A DNA stretch of 64,000 nucleotides, taken from Candidatus Gastranaerophilales bacterium (GTDB lineage Bacteria > Cyanobacteriota > Vampirovibrionia > Gastranaerophilales > Gastranaerophilaceae). Location of the stretch: positions 1 through 64,000 of the forward strand of contig CALURG010000012.1 of NCBI GenBank assembly GCA_944323115.1, read 5' to 3'. Position 1 is the stretch's first letter. The number at the start of each line of letters is the position of its first letter. The notes beneath the pieces were generated by a model that ran no database searches, was not told the origin of the DNA, and saw only the letters and a program-made list of their open reading frames with translations. This document shows positions 1 to 8,283 of this stretch, in pieces. Position numbers and translations under genes: made by a program.

Positions 1-2
1 AG

Positions 3-128
3 GAAAAGAGGTTGCAGATGGATTTGCAGCAGGTTGAGACGCAGCAGAAGGCTTGTGACACAGAGATAGAGTCTGTAAAGAAAGTAATGGACAAGAACAT
101 TGAAAAGACATTCAAAGTATTTTCGTAA
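3..128 (+). CDS. C-terminal fragment of an unidentified protein (5' end outside window)
   Basis: An open frame enters from the left edge and ends at TAA 126-128, giving the last 41 residues. They are rich in Q, K, E and D with heptad-like spacing (ending KNIEKTFKVFS), which suggests a coiled coil. A strong hairpin terminator follows 25 bases later, supporting a real gene end. The family cannot be named from this fragment. Confidence 0.6.
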   Translation, partial: EKRLQMDLQQVETQQKACDTEIESVKKVMDKNIEKTFKVFS

Positions 129-152
129 AGAGACAGATTCATGTGTAATTTA

Positions 153-187
153 CAAAACCCGTTATTTAAACGGGTTTTGTTCTTTTA
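153..187 (+). terminator. Rho-independent terminator of the left-edge gene
   Basis: An 11-bp inverted repeat (CAAAACCCGTT at 153-163 with its complement at 169-179) encloses a 5-base loop and is followed by a T-rich tail. Confidence 0.85.
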
Positions 188-265
188 TAAATACTTCAAT
201 TACACTGTTTACTTTTGAAAAAAAAACATTAAACTGAACATGTAACAATGATAAGGAGACATTTT

Positions 266-820
266 ATGTCATTGATGAATGGTCAGGCTTTATTTGCAAA
301 CGCATTAAGCGGTTTGTCAAATACATATGCAATACTTGCAAAAAACAGCTCTAACTCAGGCGGTTTAACTATTGAAGAATTGACAAATCCTTCCAGCACA
401 ACAATTGCCCAACTTGGCGGAAATATGAGTTTTGCACAATTTTTGTCCAGCAACTTTGCAGCAATTGATCAGGATGCAGACGGAAAAATCGGTGCGGAAG
501 ATATGACAAATCTTACAACAAAACTTTCACAAAACGGTTTATCTTATCAGGAATTGTGCCAGCTTTGTTCAAGCGGAATGGGTGCCAGCGATATGCTGAC
601 AAATGTTTTGACATATTTCAATCAGATTGATACAAACAAAGACGGAAGAGTAACAAATGCAGAAATTCAAGCATTCAGCCTGAAAGCAGACGAAGAAAAA
701 TTAAAAACAGAATACAAATCATTTAAGCCAAGCTCAATGAGCGTATTCTACAGTGATAGTGAATCTGATTCGGAACCGTCAAGTCTTGTTGACAATTTGT
801 ATCCTCAAGACAACAACTAA
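266..820 (+). CDS. EF-hand domain protein with two calcium-binding loops
   Basis: A 184-residue protein with two canonical EF-hand loops: DQDADGKIGAED near residues 68-79 and DTNKDGRVTNAE near 122-133. Both have Asp/Asn at positions 1, 3 and 5, Gly at 6, a hydrophobic residue at 8 and Glu or Asp at 12. EF-hands bind calcium; the cellular role is unknown. No signal peptide or membrane segment is evident, and the C-terminus is Ser/Asp/Glu-rich. The start at 266 is chosen because AAGGAG (253-258) sits 7 bases upstream; an in-frame ATG at 248 would place that site inside the gene. It stands alone between two terminators. Confidence 0.8.
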   Translation: MSLMNGQALFANALSGLSNTYAILAKNSSNSGGLTIEELTNPSSTTIAQLGGNMSFAQFLSSNFAAIDQDADGKIGAEDMTNLTTKLSQNGLSYQELCQLCSSGMGASDMLTNVLTYFNQIDTNKDGRVTNAEIQAFSLKADEEKLKTEYKSFKPSSMSVFYSDSESDSEPSSLVDNLYPQDNN

Positions 821-851
821 ATTTCACGTAACAACTGATTTTTGCAAATAT

Positions 852-877
852 AAAGCACCCTTTCGGGTGCTTTTTTC
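852..877. terminator. Bidirectional terminator between convergent genes
   Basis: The hairpin GCACCC/GGGTGC (855-860 with 865-870) has a TTTC loop, an A-rich left flank and a T6 right flank, so it can end the EF-hand gene on + and the small gene on -. Confidence 0.85.
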
Positions 878-894
878 TGTTAGTTTAAACAAAA

Positions 895-1092
895 TTATTT
901 TACATCGTCTTTTATAACAATCAAATTGTTCATTATTTTCATAGCAGTTGTCGGAAGTACAACATCATTCAAACCGTTTGCTATACTCAATATGGAACCC
1001 GCTTTCAGAACAACTTCCTCGCCTTTGTACATGAAAGTGTAATCATTTTTTCTGTCTGATCTGATTGTAATTTTGTCCATAACTTTTTCCAT
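895..1092 (-). CDS. Small unidentified protein
   Basis: A 65-residue protein of unrecognised family. It is mixed alpha/beta in character, with a basic middle and alternating hydrophobic residues (VVLKAGSILSIANG), and has no membrane segment. An upstream GTG at 1122 is also in frame. However, a TATAAT on the reverse strand at 1134-1129 would start transcription at about 1122, so ATG 1092 with a 30-base leader is preferred. The gene ends at the shared terminator 852-877. Function unknown. Confidence 0.55.
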   Translation of the reverse strand: MEKVMDKITIRSDRKNDYTFMYKGEEVVLKAGSILSIANGLNDVVLPTTAMKIMNNLIVIKDDVK

Positions 1093-1194
1093 TCCTAAAG
1101 ATACCCCTTTTGTTTTTTGCACTTGTTAATTATAACAAAAAAGTATAAAATATTAATACTCTATACAGGTATTAATTTTGTTCCTACATTATTG

Positions 1195-1345
1195 ATTATC
1201 GGGAGAGGCGACTCGAAAACTTTGAAGTATACCTGCCGCAGAAATTCTGTGCCAGCAGGAAACGGATTAGTCAAGGCACTCACCCACCTGCGAGCCACGC
1301 AGGTAACAAAATCATACTTGTATAGGGTTTTTATATGTTTTTGTC
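1195..1345 (+). ncRNA. Candidate structured RNA of unknown class
   Basis: Between the small gene and gmk lies a sequence of higher GC than its neighbours with nested complementarity. AAGTAT and ACCTGC (about 1226-1238) can pair with GCAGGT and ATACTT (about 1300-1318). Inside are a perfect CAGAA/TTCTG hairpin and a GTGCC...GGCAC arm. Flanking AAAAC and GTTTTT can close the base, which leaves a T-rich 3' end on +. The rod-with-bulges shape is reminiscent of 6S RNA, but I could not match a consensus. A role on the reverse strand as gmk 3' UTR is also possible. Confidence 0.3.
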
Positions 1346-1891
1346 GATAATTTCAGTTAGTTCGGTCAGTGCTTTTTTCAAATCATCGTTCGTAACTTTA
1401 TAATCATAAAACTTTGAGCACTCAATTTCTCTAAAAGCTTCATTCAGTCTGTTGCGAATAGCCGTTTCATCTTCAGTGTTTCGTCCTCTGAGTCTGTGCT
1501 CCAACTCTTCCAAAGACGGAGGAAGTATAAAAATCAAAACAGCATCGGGGATTTTTTCTTTTATTTGCAATGCACCTTTTGTCTCTATTTCCAAAATAAG
1601 ATTTTTGCCTTCTGCCAATGTTTTTTTTACATAATTTTCTTTTGTACCGTAGAAATTTCCGTTAAATTCTGCCCATTCAAGAAATTCCCCTTTTTTGACA
1701 GAATTTTCAAATTCTTCTTTGCTTACAAAAAAATAATTTGTTCCGTCTTTTTCACCGGGTCTGGGCAATCTTGTTGTGCAAGAAATAGACAATTTTAAGT
1801 CTGCATGGACAGAAAGCAGCTCTTTTAGCAGAGTGCCTTTTCCAACACCGGAAGATCCTGATATTACAAATAATTTTCCTTTTTTCGCCAT
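1331..1891 (-). CDS. gmk: Guanylate kinase
   Basis: Phosphorylates GMP to GDP with ATP in cytoplasmic purine nucleotide synthesis. The 186-residue length is normal for the family. The P-loop GSSGVGKGT lies at residues 12-20, followed by the GMP-binding region with SCTTRLPRPGE and a YGT segment. No Shine-Dalgarno is seen. A TATAAT box lies 10 bases upstream of the ATG, so the transcript would carry almost no leader. The gene stands alone on the reverse strand, with aroF upstream in the same orientation and 130 bases between them. Confidence 0.95.
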   Translation of the reverse strand: MAKKGKLFVISGSSGVGKGTLLKELLSVHADLKLSISCTTRLPRPGEKDGTNYFFVSKEEFENSVKKGEFLEWAEFNGNFYGTKENYVKKTLAEGKNLILEIETKGALQIKEKIPDAVLIFILPPSLEELEHRLRGRNTEDETAIRNRLNEAFREIECSKFYDYKVTNDDLKKALTELTEIIDKNI

Positions 1892-1901
1892 AATTATAAA
1901 G

Positions 1902-1907
1902 ATTATA
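1902..1907 (-). promoter_or_regulatory. -10 box of gmk, near-leaderless
   Basis: TATAAT on the reverse strand, 10 bases before the gmk ATG. No TTGACA-like -35 is seen at the usual distance. Confidence 0.45.
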
Positions 1908-2021
1908 CAACATAAAAAACAAATTTGTGTGAAATCAGAAAATACTGTTCTGAAATATCTATCCGTAGAAATAACCCGGAAGTACTACTACAGGAAATAA
2001 AAAGCCTTATATCTAAAATTT

Positions 2022-3035
2022 TTATAATATCTTTTTCCCAACAATCGGAGCAATTTTTTCAAGGTCTGATTTGAGGGCTTTGAACTGTTCCGGATACAAA
2101 GACTGTGCACCGTCACAAAGTGCACTTTCCGGCTCATTGTGAACTTCTACTATCAGTCCGTCACAGCCTGCTGCAACAGCAGCCCGAGACATCGGAGCGA
2201 CTTTGTCTCTCAAGCCTGTTCCATGTGACGGGTCGATAATAATGGGAAGATGACTCAGCTTTTTAACAACGGGAATTGCACTCAAATCCAGTGTGTTTCT
2301 TGTTATTCTTTCAAATGTCCTGATTCCTCTTTCACACAGAATTACATTTCTGTTCCCGCCTGACATCACATATTCGGCCGCCATCAAAAGCTCTTCTATA
2401 GTATTTGCCAGACCTCTTTTTATAATAACAGGCTTATTTATATGACCAAGCTCTCTTAAAAGGTTAAAATTCTGCATATTCCTTGCACCGACTTGCAGAA
2501 TATCCACATATTTTAAACATACAGGAATTTGAGAAATTTCCATTATCTCACTTGTGACAGCCATGCCGTATTTGTCAGCAACTTTTTTTATTATTTTCAA
2601 ACCTTCTTCACCCAATCCTTGAAAAGCATAAGGAGAGGTTCTGGGTTTGAAAGCACCGCCTCTTAAAATTTTTATCCCCATGTCAGAAAGTTTTTTTGCG
2701 GTTTCATCCATTTGCTCATAGCTTTCAATTGTACATGGGCCGGCAATAAGACCTGTATTATCTCCGCCGAATTTTACCCCGTTGACCTCAACGATGGTAT
2801 CTTCCTGTTTAAATTGGCGGCTGGCAAGTTTGTAGCCCGAAGAAATTCTGATTACTTCTTTTACGCCGTCCAAAAGCTCAATATCTCTCGGGTCAATGAT
2901 TTTTCCGCCGACAGCACCTATTACCGTTTGGATTTCCCCTTTTGAAATATGTGCATCAAAGTTTTTGCTTTTTATAAAATTTACAACGTTTTGTATTTGG
3001 TTATCGGTTGCATTTGCATTCATTATAATCAGCAT
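2022..3035 (-). CDS. aroF: 3-deoxy-7-phosphoheptulonate synthase (DAHP synthase, type I-beta)
   Basis: First enzyme of the shikimate pathway: condenses phosphoenolpyruvate and erythrose 4-phosphate to DAHP. At 337 residues it matches the Thermotoga/Bacillus-like form, which has an N-terminal ferredoxin-like regulatory domain (about 1-80) and a C-terminal TIM barrel. Visible motifs are AGPC (98-101), GGAFKPRTSPYAFQG (126-140), VGARNMQN (182-189), KPVIIKRG, LCERGIRTFE and DPSHGTG. AAGGAAAAAG precedes the ATG. The N-terminal domain suggests feedback control by an aromatic end product (family knowledge). No other aromatic-pathway gene is nearby. Confidence 0.93.
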   Translation of the reverse strand: MLIIMNANATDNQIQNVVNFIKSKNFDAHISKGEIQTVIGAVGGKIIDPRDIELLDGVKEVIRISSGYKLASRQFKQEDTIVEVNGVKFGGDNTGLIAGPCTIESYEQMDETAKKLSDMGIKILRGGAFKPRTSPYAFQGLGEEGLKIIKKVADKYGMAVTSEIMEISQIPVCLKYVDILQVGARNMQNFNLLRELGHINKPVIIKRGLANTIEELLMAAEYVMSGGNRNVILCERGIRTFERITRNTLDLSAIPVVKKLSHLPIIIDPSHGTGLRDKVAPMSRAAVAAGCDGLIVEVHNEPESALCDGAQSLYPEQFKALKSDLEKIAPIVGKKIL

Positions 3036-3195
3036 AAATCTTTTTCCTTTTTATTTTTTACAATTATTAATTTCCGACTTTAAAACAGCAAATTTATTTT
3101 TGTTTGTATTTAAAAATATTAGTATCTATGATGGTACTACAAATATAATTTTTGTAGTATTATATTTAATGCGTATCGAAATCAGTGGAGATTTT

Positions 3196-3231
3196 ATGCT
3201 AAATGATAAAGGCAAAGACAAAAATACATAA
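3196..3231 (+). CDS. 11-codon mini-ORF overlapping the decarboxylase start
   Basis: ATG 3196 lies 5 bases after GGAG (3187-3190), the best-placed ribosome site here, and encodes MLNDKGKDKNT before TAA 3229-3231. It overlaps the first nine codons of the decarboxylase in another frame. It may be a chance ORF, or it may reduce or couple initiation at ATG 3203. Confidence 0.25.
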   Translation: MLNDKGKDKNT

Positions 3232-4657
3232 ATTCCGTAAAAGTACACCTGATATACAAAGCGATGTCAAAGCACCGCTTGTGGAAGCATTGGAAAAATT
3301 TTATAAAAGCCCCATGATGCAATTCCATATACCGGGTCATACAGGCGGACGAGCCTCTTATCAACCGTTTAAAAAACTTGTCGGCAGCAAAGCTTTATTT
3401 TTTGATACCACTGATGAATTTGACAATTTGGGCACACTTCATCCCGCAACAGGCCCTATAAAAGAAGCACTGGAGCTTGCGGCTCAAGCTTTCGGTGCAC
3501 AAAAAACATTCTTTCTTCTCGGCGGCTCAACTCTGGGCAACCTCACTATGGCCATGTGCCAGTCAAAAAAAGGTAAAAAAGTTATTGTAAACCGCAACTG
3601 CCACCGCTCGATTTTGACAGGCATGATTATTTCCGGAGCGGAACCTGTTTGGATTCTTCCGGAAAAGCTTGAAAAATGGTCTTTGTGGGGAGAGATTGAA
3701 CCCGCTGAAATAGAAAAAGCTTTGAAAGAGAATGACGATGTTGCAATGGTTTGGATTACAAATCCGACATATGAAGGCGTTGTATCAGATATCAAAGCTA
3801 TTGCGGATATTTGTAAAAAATATGATGTTCCTCTTATTGTGGACGAGGCACACGGATGTTTGTGGAATTTTAACAAAAACCTTCCTCCGTCTTCTTTGCA
3901 TCTGGGTGCGGATGCCGTAGTGCATTCCCTGCACAAAACAGGCGGAAGTATGTCGCAAAGCTCTATGCTCCATATTACAAAAGGCTCAAAGTTTGACCCT
4001 GATGAAATTGAAAGAACTTTGCAGCTTTTGCAGACAACCAGTCCTTCCATGCTTTTGATGGCAAGTCTTGATGCGGCACGTGCAAACTTGGAGTCAAAAA
4101 AAGGCAAAAGGCAGCTGAGCCGGGCTATTCAATATGCAAGATATGTAAGAAAAAAACTTTCCAATGTTGAAGGTGTAAATGTTCTCGAGGCCGGAGCACA
4201 TTTTGACAGGGATATTACAAAAATATTTATCAGTGTAGACGGGCTTTCGGGGAAACGTCTTGAAAGTATTTTGGAAATTGATTTTGATATAGAAGTTGAA
4301 TCGGCAAGTGATGTCGGAGTTTTGTTGTTGATAAATATCGGAAACACAAAACAAGAAATCAGATATCTTGTAAACTCAATTGAGAAAATAGCAAAATCAA
4401 ACTATTCCGACATTTATTACATTGAAAAAAGAAAACACATGCCCATGCTTACGCCAAAGATTGTTATGAATCCACGTGAAGCATACTACAGTGAAAAAGA
4501 AACGATTGAGAAAGAAAAAGCTGTGGGTAGAATTTCAGCGGAAGTTATTGCGGAATGTCCTCCGGGTATTTCGATTTTGCTGCCGGGAGAACTTATCACG
4601 GAAGAACATTTGCCTTATTTAAACGAATATAAATTTATTGAAGTTATAAAGAAATAA
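3203..4657 (+). CDS. PLP-dependent Orn/Lys/Arg decarboxylase family protein (SpeA/YaaO-like)
   Basis: A fold-type I PLP enzyme of the group III basic amino acid decarboxylases, probably acting on arginine, lysine or ornithine in polyamine synthesis. The 484-residue length resembles the short Bacillus SpeA form. Visible: QFHIPGHTGG (40-49), the substrate/PLP region GGSTLGN (107-113), DEAHG (214-218), and HSLHKTGGSMSQSS with the Schiff-base lysine at about 245. The C-terminal domain contains ECPPGISILLPGE, typical of the family. Substrate cannot be fixed from sequence. ATG 3203 lies 12 bases after GGAG, a little far. A bidirectional terminator follows. Confidence 0.88.
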   Translation: MIKAKTKIHKFRKSTPDIQSDVKAPLVEALEKFYKSPMMQFHIPGHTGGRASYQPFKKLVGSKALFFDTTDEFDNLGTLHPATGPIKEALELAAQAFGAQKTFFLLGGSTLGNLTMAMCQSKKGKKVIVNRNCHRSILTGMIISGAEPVWILPEKLEKWSLWGEIEPAEIEKALKENDDVAMVWITNPTYEGVVSDIKAIADICKKYDVPLIVDEAHGCLWNFNKNLPPSSLHLGADAVVHSLHKTGGSMSQSSMLHITKGSKFDPDEIERTLQLLQTTSPSMLLMASLDAARANLESKKGKRQLSRAIQYARYVRKKLSNVEGVNVLEAGAHFDRDITKIFISVDGLSGKRLESILEIDFDIEVESASDVGVLLLINIGNTKQEIRYLVNSIEKIAKSNYSDIYYIEKRKHMPMLTPKIVMNPREAYYSEKETIEKEKAVGRISAEVIAECPPGISILLPGELITEEHLPYLNEYKFIEVIKK

Positions 4658-4658
4658 C

Positions 4659-4696
4659 AAAAACGGAATACAACTAAGATTGTATTCCGTTTTTTT
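4659..4696. terminator. Strong terminator between convergent genes
   Basis: A 14-bp perfect stem (AAAACGGAATACAA at 4660-4673 with its complement from 4680) has a 6-base loop and is followed by a T run. It also has an A run on its left side, so it can serve both strands. Confidence 0.9.
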
Positions 4697-4714
4697 AACA
4701 ACCGTGCAATTTTA

Positions 4715-5551
4715 TTATGAACTTATCAACTGCAAAACTTCCTGTAAAAGAGATTTGTTTGTGGAAATTAATTTGTTTGCCACATCCATTTGCATTTTTG
4801 CCTGTTGATAATATGAAATATTTGCCTTAAAGTCACAGTTTGACATTTCAAGCAGCCCGCCTCTGACTTCACCTCTGCCTATAACCGGTCTGCCTGATTC
4901 TTCGGTTTCTATAAATTCGCCCTGTTTGATTTCGTACAATCCTTCAGGGTTGTGGAAATTCATAATGGCAAGTTTGTACAAAGGCACAACATTTCTTCCT
5001 CCGTCTGATTTTCCGTATAGAATGCCGTCGCCCTTAAATTCAAATTCGTCATATTTTCCGAGATATTTGCCGTTGTTCGGGTCTATCCAGAGTTTAATGT
5101 TTGTAGTCGGAATGTTAACAGCACCGCCTTTTATCCCGGTTTCAGCATATATATCAGCATCTATCGGCTTTGTACCTTGCATGATTTCGCCCTTGTCGTT
5201 AAGGATATAACCTTGAACGGTCATGCCGGAAGGATTTCTGTATACACCTTCTTTGTCAAACGTAAATTCACCGAGTCTGGAATAAACAATCTGTCCGTCG
5301 GCACGTCTAAGAGTAAAGTAACCTTCACCTTCCAAAAATACGTTTTCATTAGAAGTACCGGGCGTTGATTTTCCTTGTCCGACATTTTTGTTAAATCCGT
5401 CAATAATTGCGGAGTTCAAAAAGGTTTTGAATGAGGCTTTTGTTTCTCTGTAACCCGGTGTATATATGTTCGTAAGGTTTTCAGAGATTGCATCCATCCA
5501 GTCTGATGTAGATTGTTGTGTATTCAGAGCATTTACAAATGAGTCATTCAT
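4715..5551 (-). CDS. Flagellar hook/basal-body protein (FlgE/FlgF/FlgG family)
   Basis: An axial component of the flagellar rod or hook, exported by the flagellar secretion apparatus. The N-terminal rod helix has the family segment ISENLTNIYTPGYRETKASF (about 22-41). The central D1-like part has LEGEGYFTLRRADGQIVYSRLGEFTFDKEG and VQGY. The C-terminal helix includes GGLLEMSNCDF and a QMDVANKLISTNKSLLQE region. At 278 residues it is close to FlgG/FlgF in size and too short for a typical FlgE. GGAGAG precedes the ATG. It is last in an operon with FliK-like and FliJ-like genes, which suggests a hook-related role. Confidence 0.8.
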   Translation of the reverse strand: MNDSFVNALNTQQSTSDWMDAISENLTNIYTPGYRETKASFKTFLNSAIIDGFNKNVGQGKSTPGTSNENVFLEGEGYFTLRRADGQIVYSRLGEFTFDKEGVYRNPSGMTVQGYILNDKGEIMQGTKPIDADIYAETGIKGGAVNIPTTNIKLWIDPNNGKYLGKYDEFEFKGDGILYGKSDGGRNVVPLYKLAIMNFHNPEGLYEIKQGEFIETEESGRPVIGRGEVRGGLLEMSNCDFKANISYYQQAKMQMDVANKLISTNKSLLQEVLQLISS

Positions 5552-5554
5552 TCT

Positions 5555-6316
5555 TTACTCTCCTTTATTTTGTTGTTGATTTTGTCTTCTTTCACGGTTG
5601 TTTTGGTTTGACTGCCTGTACATCAGGTCATTGTAAGGAAGATTTTGGTCGTCAAACCTTTGTCTCAAAGAGGCTATATTGTTTTTCAAATAAGCTTCAA
5701 CGGCTTTGTCTCCCGGAATAAATTCCGCAGAAATTTTTCCTTTTGAGTCTACTTTTAAGATTACGGAACAGTTGTTGTCAAAATCCAGCCTGACCGGCTT
5801 GCCTTCATTGTATGCTTTGGCCAGCAAATCTGTTAATACTTTTGAAGTTTGCTGTGTTTTGTATGTAGGCCCGATTTCATCGGCAAATTTTATGAGATTG
5901 GTCGCATCACCGTTTTGTGTTACGGCAAATTGCTTGTTTTCAACAAGGTCTGCAAAAAATTTTGCATCTTCTTTTGATATTTTTGCCGTATCAAAATTGT
6001 ACATGCTCTTTATGTTTTTAAAGCCTTGTATTGTATCAAAACCGAATTTTAGGGCATATTGCTCATCAGGATTTAAATTCGGGTTAATCTGGTTTTGCAT
6101 GTTTTGTTCCACACTCACCTTGTCCGTGCTTTTCGGCTCTTCAAGAAGTTTTTTGAATTCTCCTTTTTGTTCAGAAGATTTGTTGTCTTCTTTTGTTTCT
6201 TCGGCTTTTTTTGAAGAAGAAACTTTCTCACTATTTTGAACGGCAGTTTTTTCTGCCGCTGCCGGAGCTTGTACGTTTGTTTCTGCTGTGGATGTGTTAC
6301 TTGCTGATATATTCAT
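5555..6316 (-). CDS. FliK-like flagellar hook-length control protein (divergent)
   Basis: A 253-residue protein. The first ~95 residues are low-complexity, rich in A, S, T, K, E and Q, like the export and ruler region of FliK. The folded C-terminal part includes VRLDFDNNCSVILKVDSKGKI and SLRQRFDDQNLPYNDLMY, reminiscent of the FliK C-terminal substrate-switch domain. The tail is Gln/Asn/Arg-rich. The call rests mainly on position between FliJ-like and hook genes (20-base overlap with FliJ, 3-base gap to the hook gene) plus domain style. AAAGGAAAC lies upstream of the start. Confidence 0.55.
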   Translation of the reverse strand: MNISASNTSTAETNVQAPAAAEKTAVQNSEKVSSSKKAEETKEDNKSSEQKGEFKKLLEEPKSTDKVSVEQNMQNQINPNLNPDEQYALKFGFDTIQGFKNIKSMYNFDTAKISKEDAKFFADLVENKQFAVTQNGDATNLIKFADEIGPTYKTQQTSKVLTDLLAKAYNEGKPVRLDFDNNCSVILKVDSKGKISAEFIPGDKAVEAYLKNNIASLRQRFDDQNLPYNDLMYRQSNQNNRERRQNQQQNKGE

Positions 6317-6833
6317 CGGAATTGTTTCCTTTGTTCAACTCTTCGTTGTATCTGGCGTCTTTCAGAAGCTGCTGAAGCTCTTCTTCTTGTTCTTCTTCGT
6401 TTTTTTCTTTTGTTTTTGAAAAATACTTTTGTATTGCCACTTCTGAAAGCAATTTTAATTCTGCCTTTTTTTCTTCTTCTATGTATGCTTCTTTTGCATG
6501 TTCTTTATGTTTTTCAAGTACTTTTACCGCTTTTTCAAGTTCTCTTAGCTTATCTTTTTCTTCATCCAGCACTTCTTGTGCCTTTATTCTGTCTGCCTCC
6601 AGACTTTCACCTTTGACATAAAGATGTTTGAGATAAGTGTCATAGGCTTCGTACATAGAGAAATCAGCCTGTCTCATGTTTATTCTTGTTGAAGCTATTT
6701 CCTGGTTGTTCCTTTCTATAAGTCCTTCTATCTTAAGAACCAATGCCTGAGCATTTCTTACATTTTGGAGCTGTTCTTCTTTTTTTCTTATTCTGAAATC
6801 CAGAATTTTTTGAAGTCGATAACGAAAAGGCAT
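6297..6833 (-). CDS. fliJ: FliJ-like flagellar export chaperone
   Basis: A 178-residue, almost wholly helical, charged protein that begins with the FliJ signature FRYRLQKILDFRIRKKEEQ. FliJ is a coiled-coil component of the flagellar export ATPase complex that escorts chaperones and activates the export gate (family knowledge). Glu/Lys-rich heptads run from about 10 to 165. It is the first gene of the three-gene reverse-strand flagellar operon and overlaps the FliK-like gene by 20 bases. No clear Shine-Dalgarno is seen. fliI/fliH are not in the window. Confidence 0.75.
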   Translation of the reverse strand: MPFRYRLQKILDFRIRKKEEQLQNVRNAQALVLKIEGLIERNNQEIASTRINMRQADFSMYEAYDTYLKHLYVKGESLEADRIKAQEVLDEEKDKLRELEKAVKVLEKHKEHAKEAYIEEEKKAELKLLSEVAIQKYFSKTKEKNEEEQEEELQQLLKDARYNEELNKGNNSDEYISK

Positions 6834-7161
6834 GGGGAAGTACTTTACTCATAAAATTAAATTTGCCGTAACTGTGCACAAATAGCCGCACATTACTACA
6901 CTATTTAATTATTAAGTATTAAACTTGTGATTACTACATCTGTTTGTATGATTATGTTTTAATTGTTTTTTAAGAAAAGTCAACAAATTTAATTAATCTA
7001 CTTATTTATTTTATTACAAATTGTAAAAAAGATTTTGCGTTAAGAATCCTGTGTTAGACTAGTTTGTAGGGATTTACTGTAAAACAGTATTTTTGAAGTA
7101 GCAAAAAAATTTTTTGACTGCTCTTTAATAAACAGAATTACATGCGATTCAAAAAGAAAAG
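6834..7161. other. Divergent intergenic region between flagellar and membrane-protein operons
   Basis: 328 very AT-rich bases hold the promoters of two divergent operons. I see no convincing -35/-10 pair and no sigma-28-type site. A short palindrome TACTGT-AAA-ACAGTA (7075-7089) followed by T5 lies in the presumed 5' leader of the gene at 7162 and could be an operator or weak attenuator. No gene is supported. Confidence 0.5.
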
Positions 7162-8283
7162 ATGGTTGCTGTGTCAAAATTAGTCGATAGTTATGCAAAT
7201 ACACACGTGTCTTCTCAGCTTTCCGCTGCAAAAAAACAGAAAACAAAAGACACAAAAAAGCCGAATACCCAAAATGATACAGTCAAAAATAAACGTCCCA
7301 AAGAGGATTGTTTGGTTGAAAACACCGCTTTTAACAGATTTAAAATAAATTTGGAAAAAACAGCGGATATTCCGTTGATTCATTTTCCGAGAGGACTTGG
7401 AGGAGCACCTGATTACACATTTTTTGAATTTTTGCAAACTGCAAAATTCCCGTATTATCTGGGCGGTCCGATTTTGGCCGCACTCTTTTATGCAGGTGTA
7501 AAAAAAGACAATTTTTCATCAGCAAATGCCGCCAAAAATGTTGCAAAACATATGGCTCTGGGTGTTGGTTTTTATTATTTGGGTGCAGCTGCCGCAAAAG
7601 GACTGATAAATTATGTCGTTAAACGTTCAAGAGGGATTGATTTAAATCAGCCTTACGCAAAAGTTATTCCCACATCAACAAACAACACCGGTATTTTCAA
7701 AAAAGATGTAGAATACCACAAAGTCTTTGAAAGTGTTGACTTTACCAGATGGGATTTGCTCTACAAAAAAGAAGAGAAAAATCCCAGAAAAATCAATGAA
7801 AATTATGCACAGATTGCTAAAAAATACGGAATTGAAAAAGATGCAAATGACATCGATGCAACAGTAAAACCGCTGATTAGAAAAACTATAATTATGGCAA
7901 GAGCCTGGCAGTATGCACTGACCGCATTTTTTGTAACACTGGGCATAGGGCTTGCAAACCAGCCTGTTTGGGCACAATCCTCAAAAGAAGGCTTTAAAAG
8001 AACAGTTACCGAAGGAATTTTTGGAAAAGGCTTGAGTTTGGGAAACAGAATCAATTCAGCCAAAATTGTTTTATACAATTACATGATAGAGCCGTTTTTC
8101 AAGAGCTTTGGCGAATTTTGGAAAGGACACAGCAAAGCTTCTTCAATAGCCGGAAAAGCAGTTATTCTCTCCACAGCAGCAGCTACGCTGACGGCAATAT
8201 CTCTTTTGCTCGGAAAAACATCAGGCAAAAAACATAAAATTCAAAACTCCGGCACAAACAAGTTTGATGAGGGGAAAAAATAG
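7162..8283 (+). CDS. Lineage-type membrane protein, first of a three-gene operon
   Basis: A 373-residue protein of unrecognised family. The first ~60 residues are hydrophilic and lysine-rich with no signal peptide. Hydrophobic, Ala/Gly-rich segments lie near 98-112, 128-148, 255-272 and 335-355 and probably cross the membrane. The segment KRSRGIDLNQPYAKV followed ~30 residues later by a V..VDFTRWDLLYKKEE block is closely paralleled in the next protein (KARTGVDINQKYVD then Y.PMDIFRYADL), so the two are paralogues at least in this part. AAGAAAAG precedes the ATG. Its stop codon abuts the next start. Confidence 0.75.
   Translation: MVAVSKLVDSYANTHVSSQLSAAKKQKTKDTKKPNTQNDTVKNKRPKEDCLVENTAFNRFKINLEKTADIPLIHFPRGLGGAPDYTFFEFLQTAKFPYYLGGPILAALFYAGVKKDNFSSANAAKNVAKHMALGVGFYYLGAAAAKGLINYVVKRSRGIDLNQPYAKVIPTSTNNTGIFKKDVEYHKVFESVDFTRWDLLYKKEEKNPRKINENYAQIAKKYGIEKDANDIDATVKPLIRKTIIMARAWQYALTAFFVTLGIGLANQPVWAQSSKEGFKRTVTEGIFGKGLSLGNRINSAKIVLYNYMIEPFFKSFGEFWKGHSKASSIAGKAVILSTAAATLTAISLLLGKTSGKKHKIQNSGTNKFDEGKK

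Noticed and set aside
1195..1345. Cobalamin riboswitch, SRP RNA or RNase P RNA
   Set aside because: Searched by eye for their conserved cores on both strands (for example GCCACTG, GGAAGGAAGCAGCC, GAGGAAAGTCC); none is present.
1117..1350. 77-codon + strand open frame
   Set aside because: It covers the structured intergenic segment and lacks a ribosome site; composition is atypical. Treated as RNA candidate instead.
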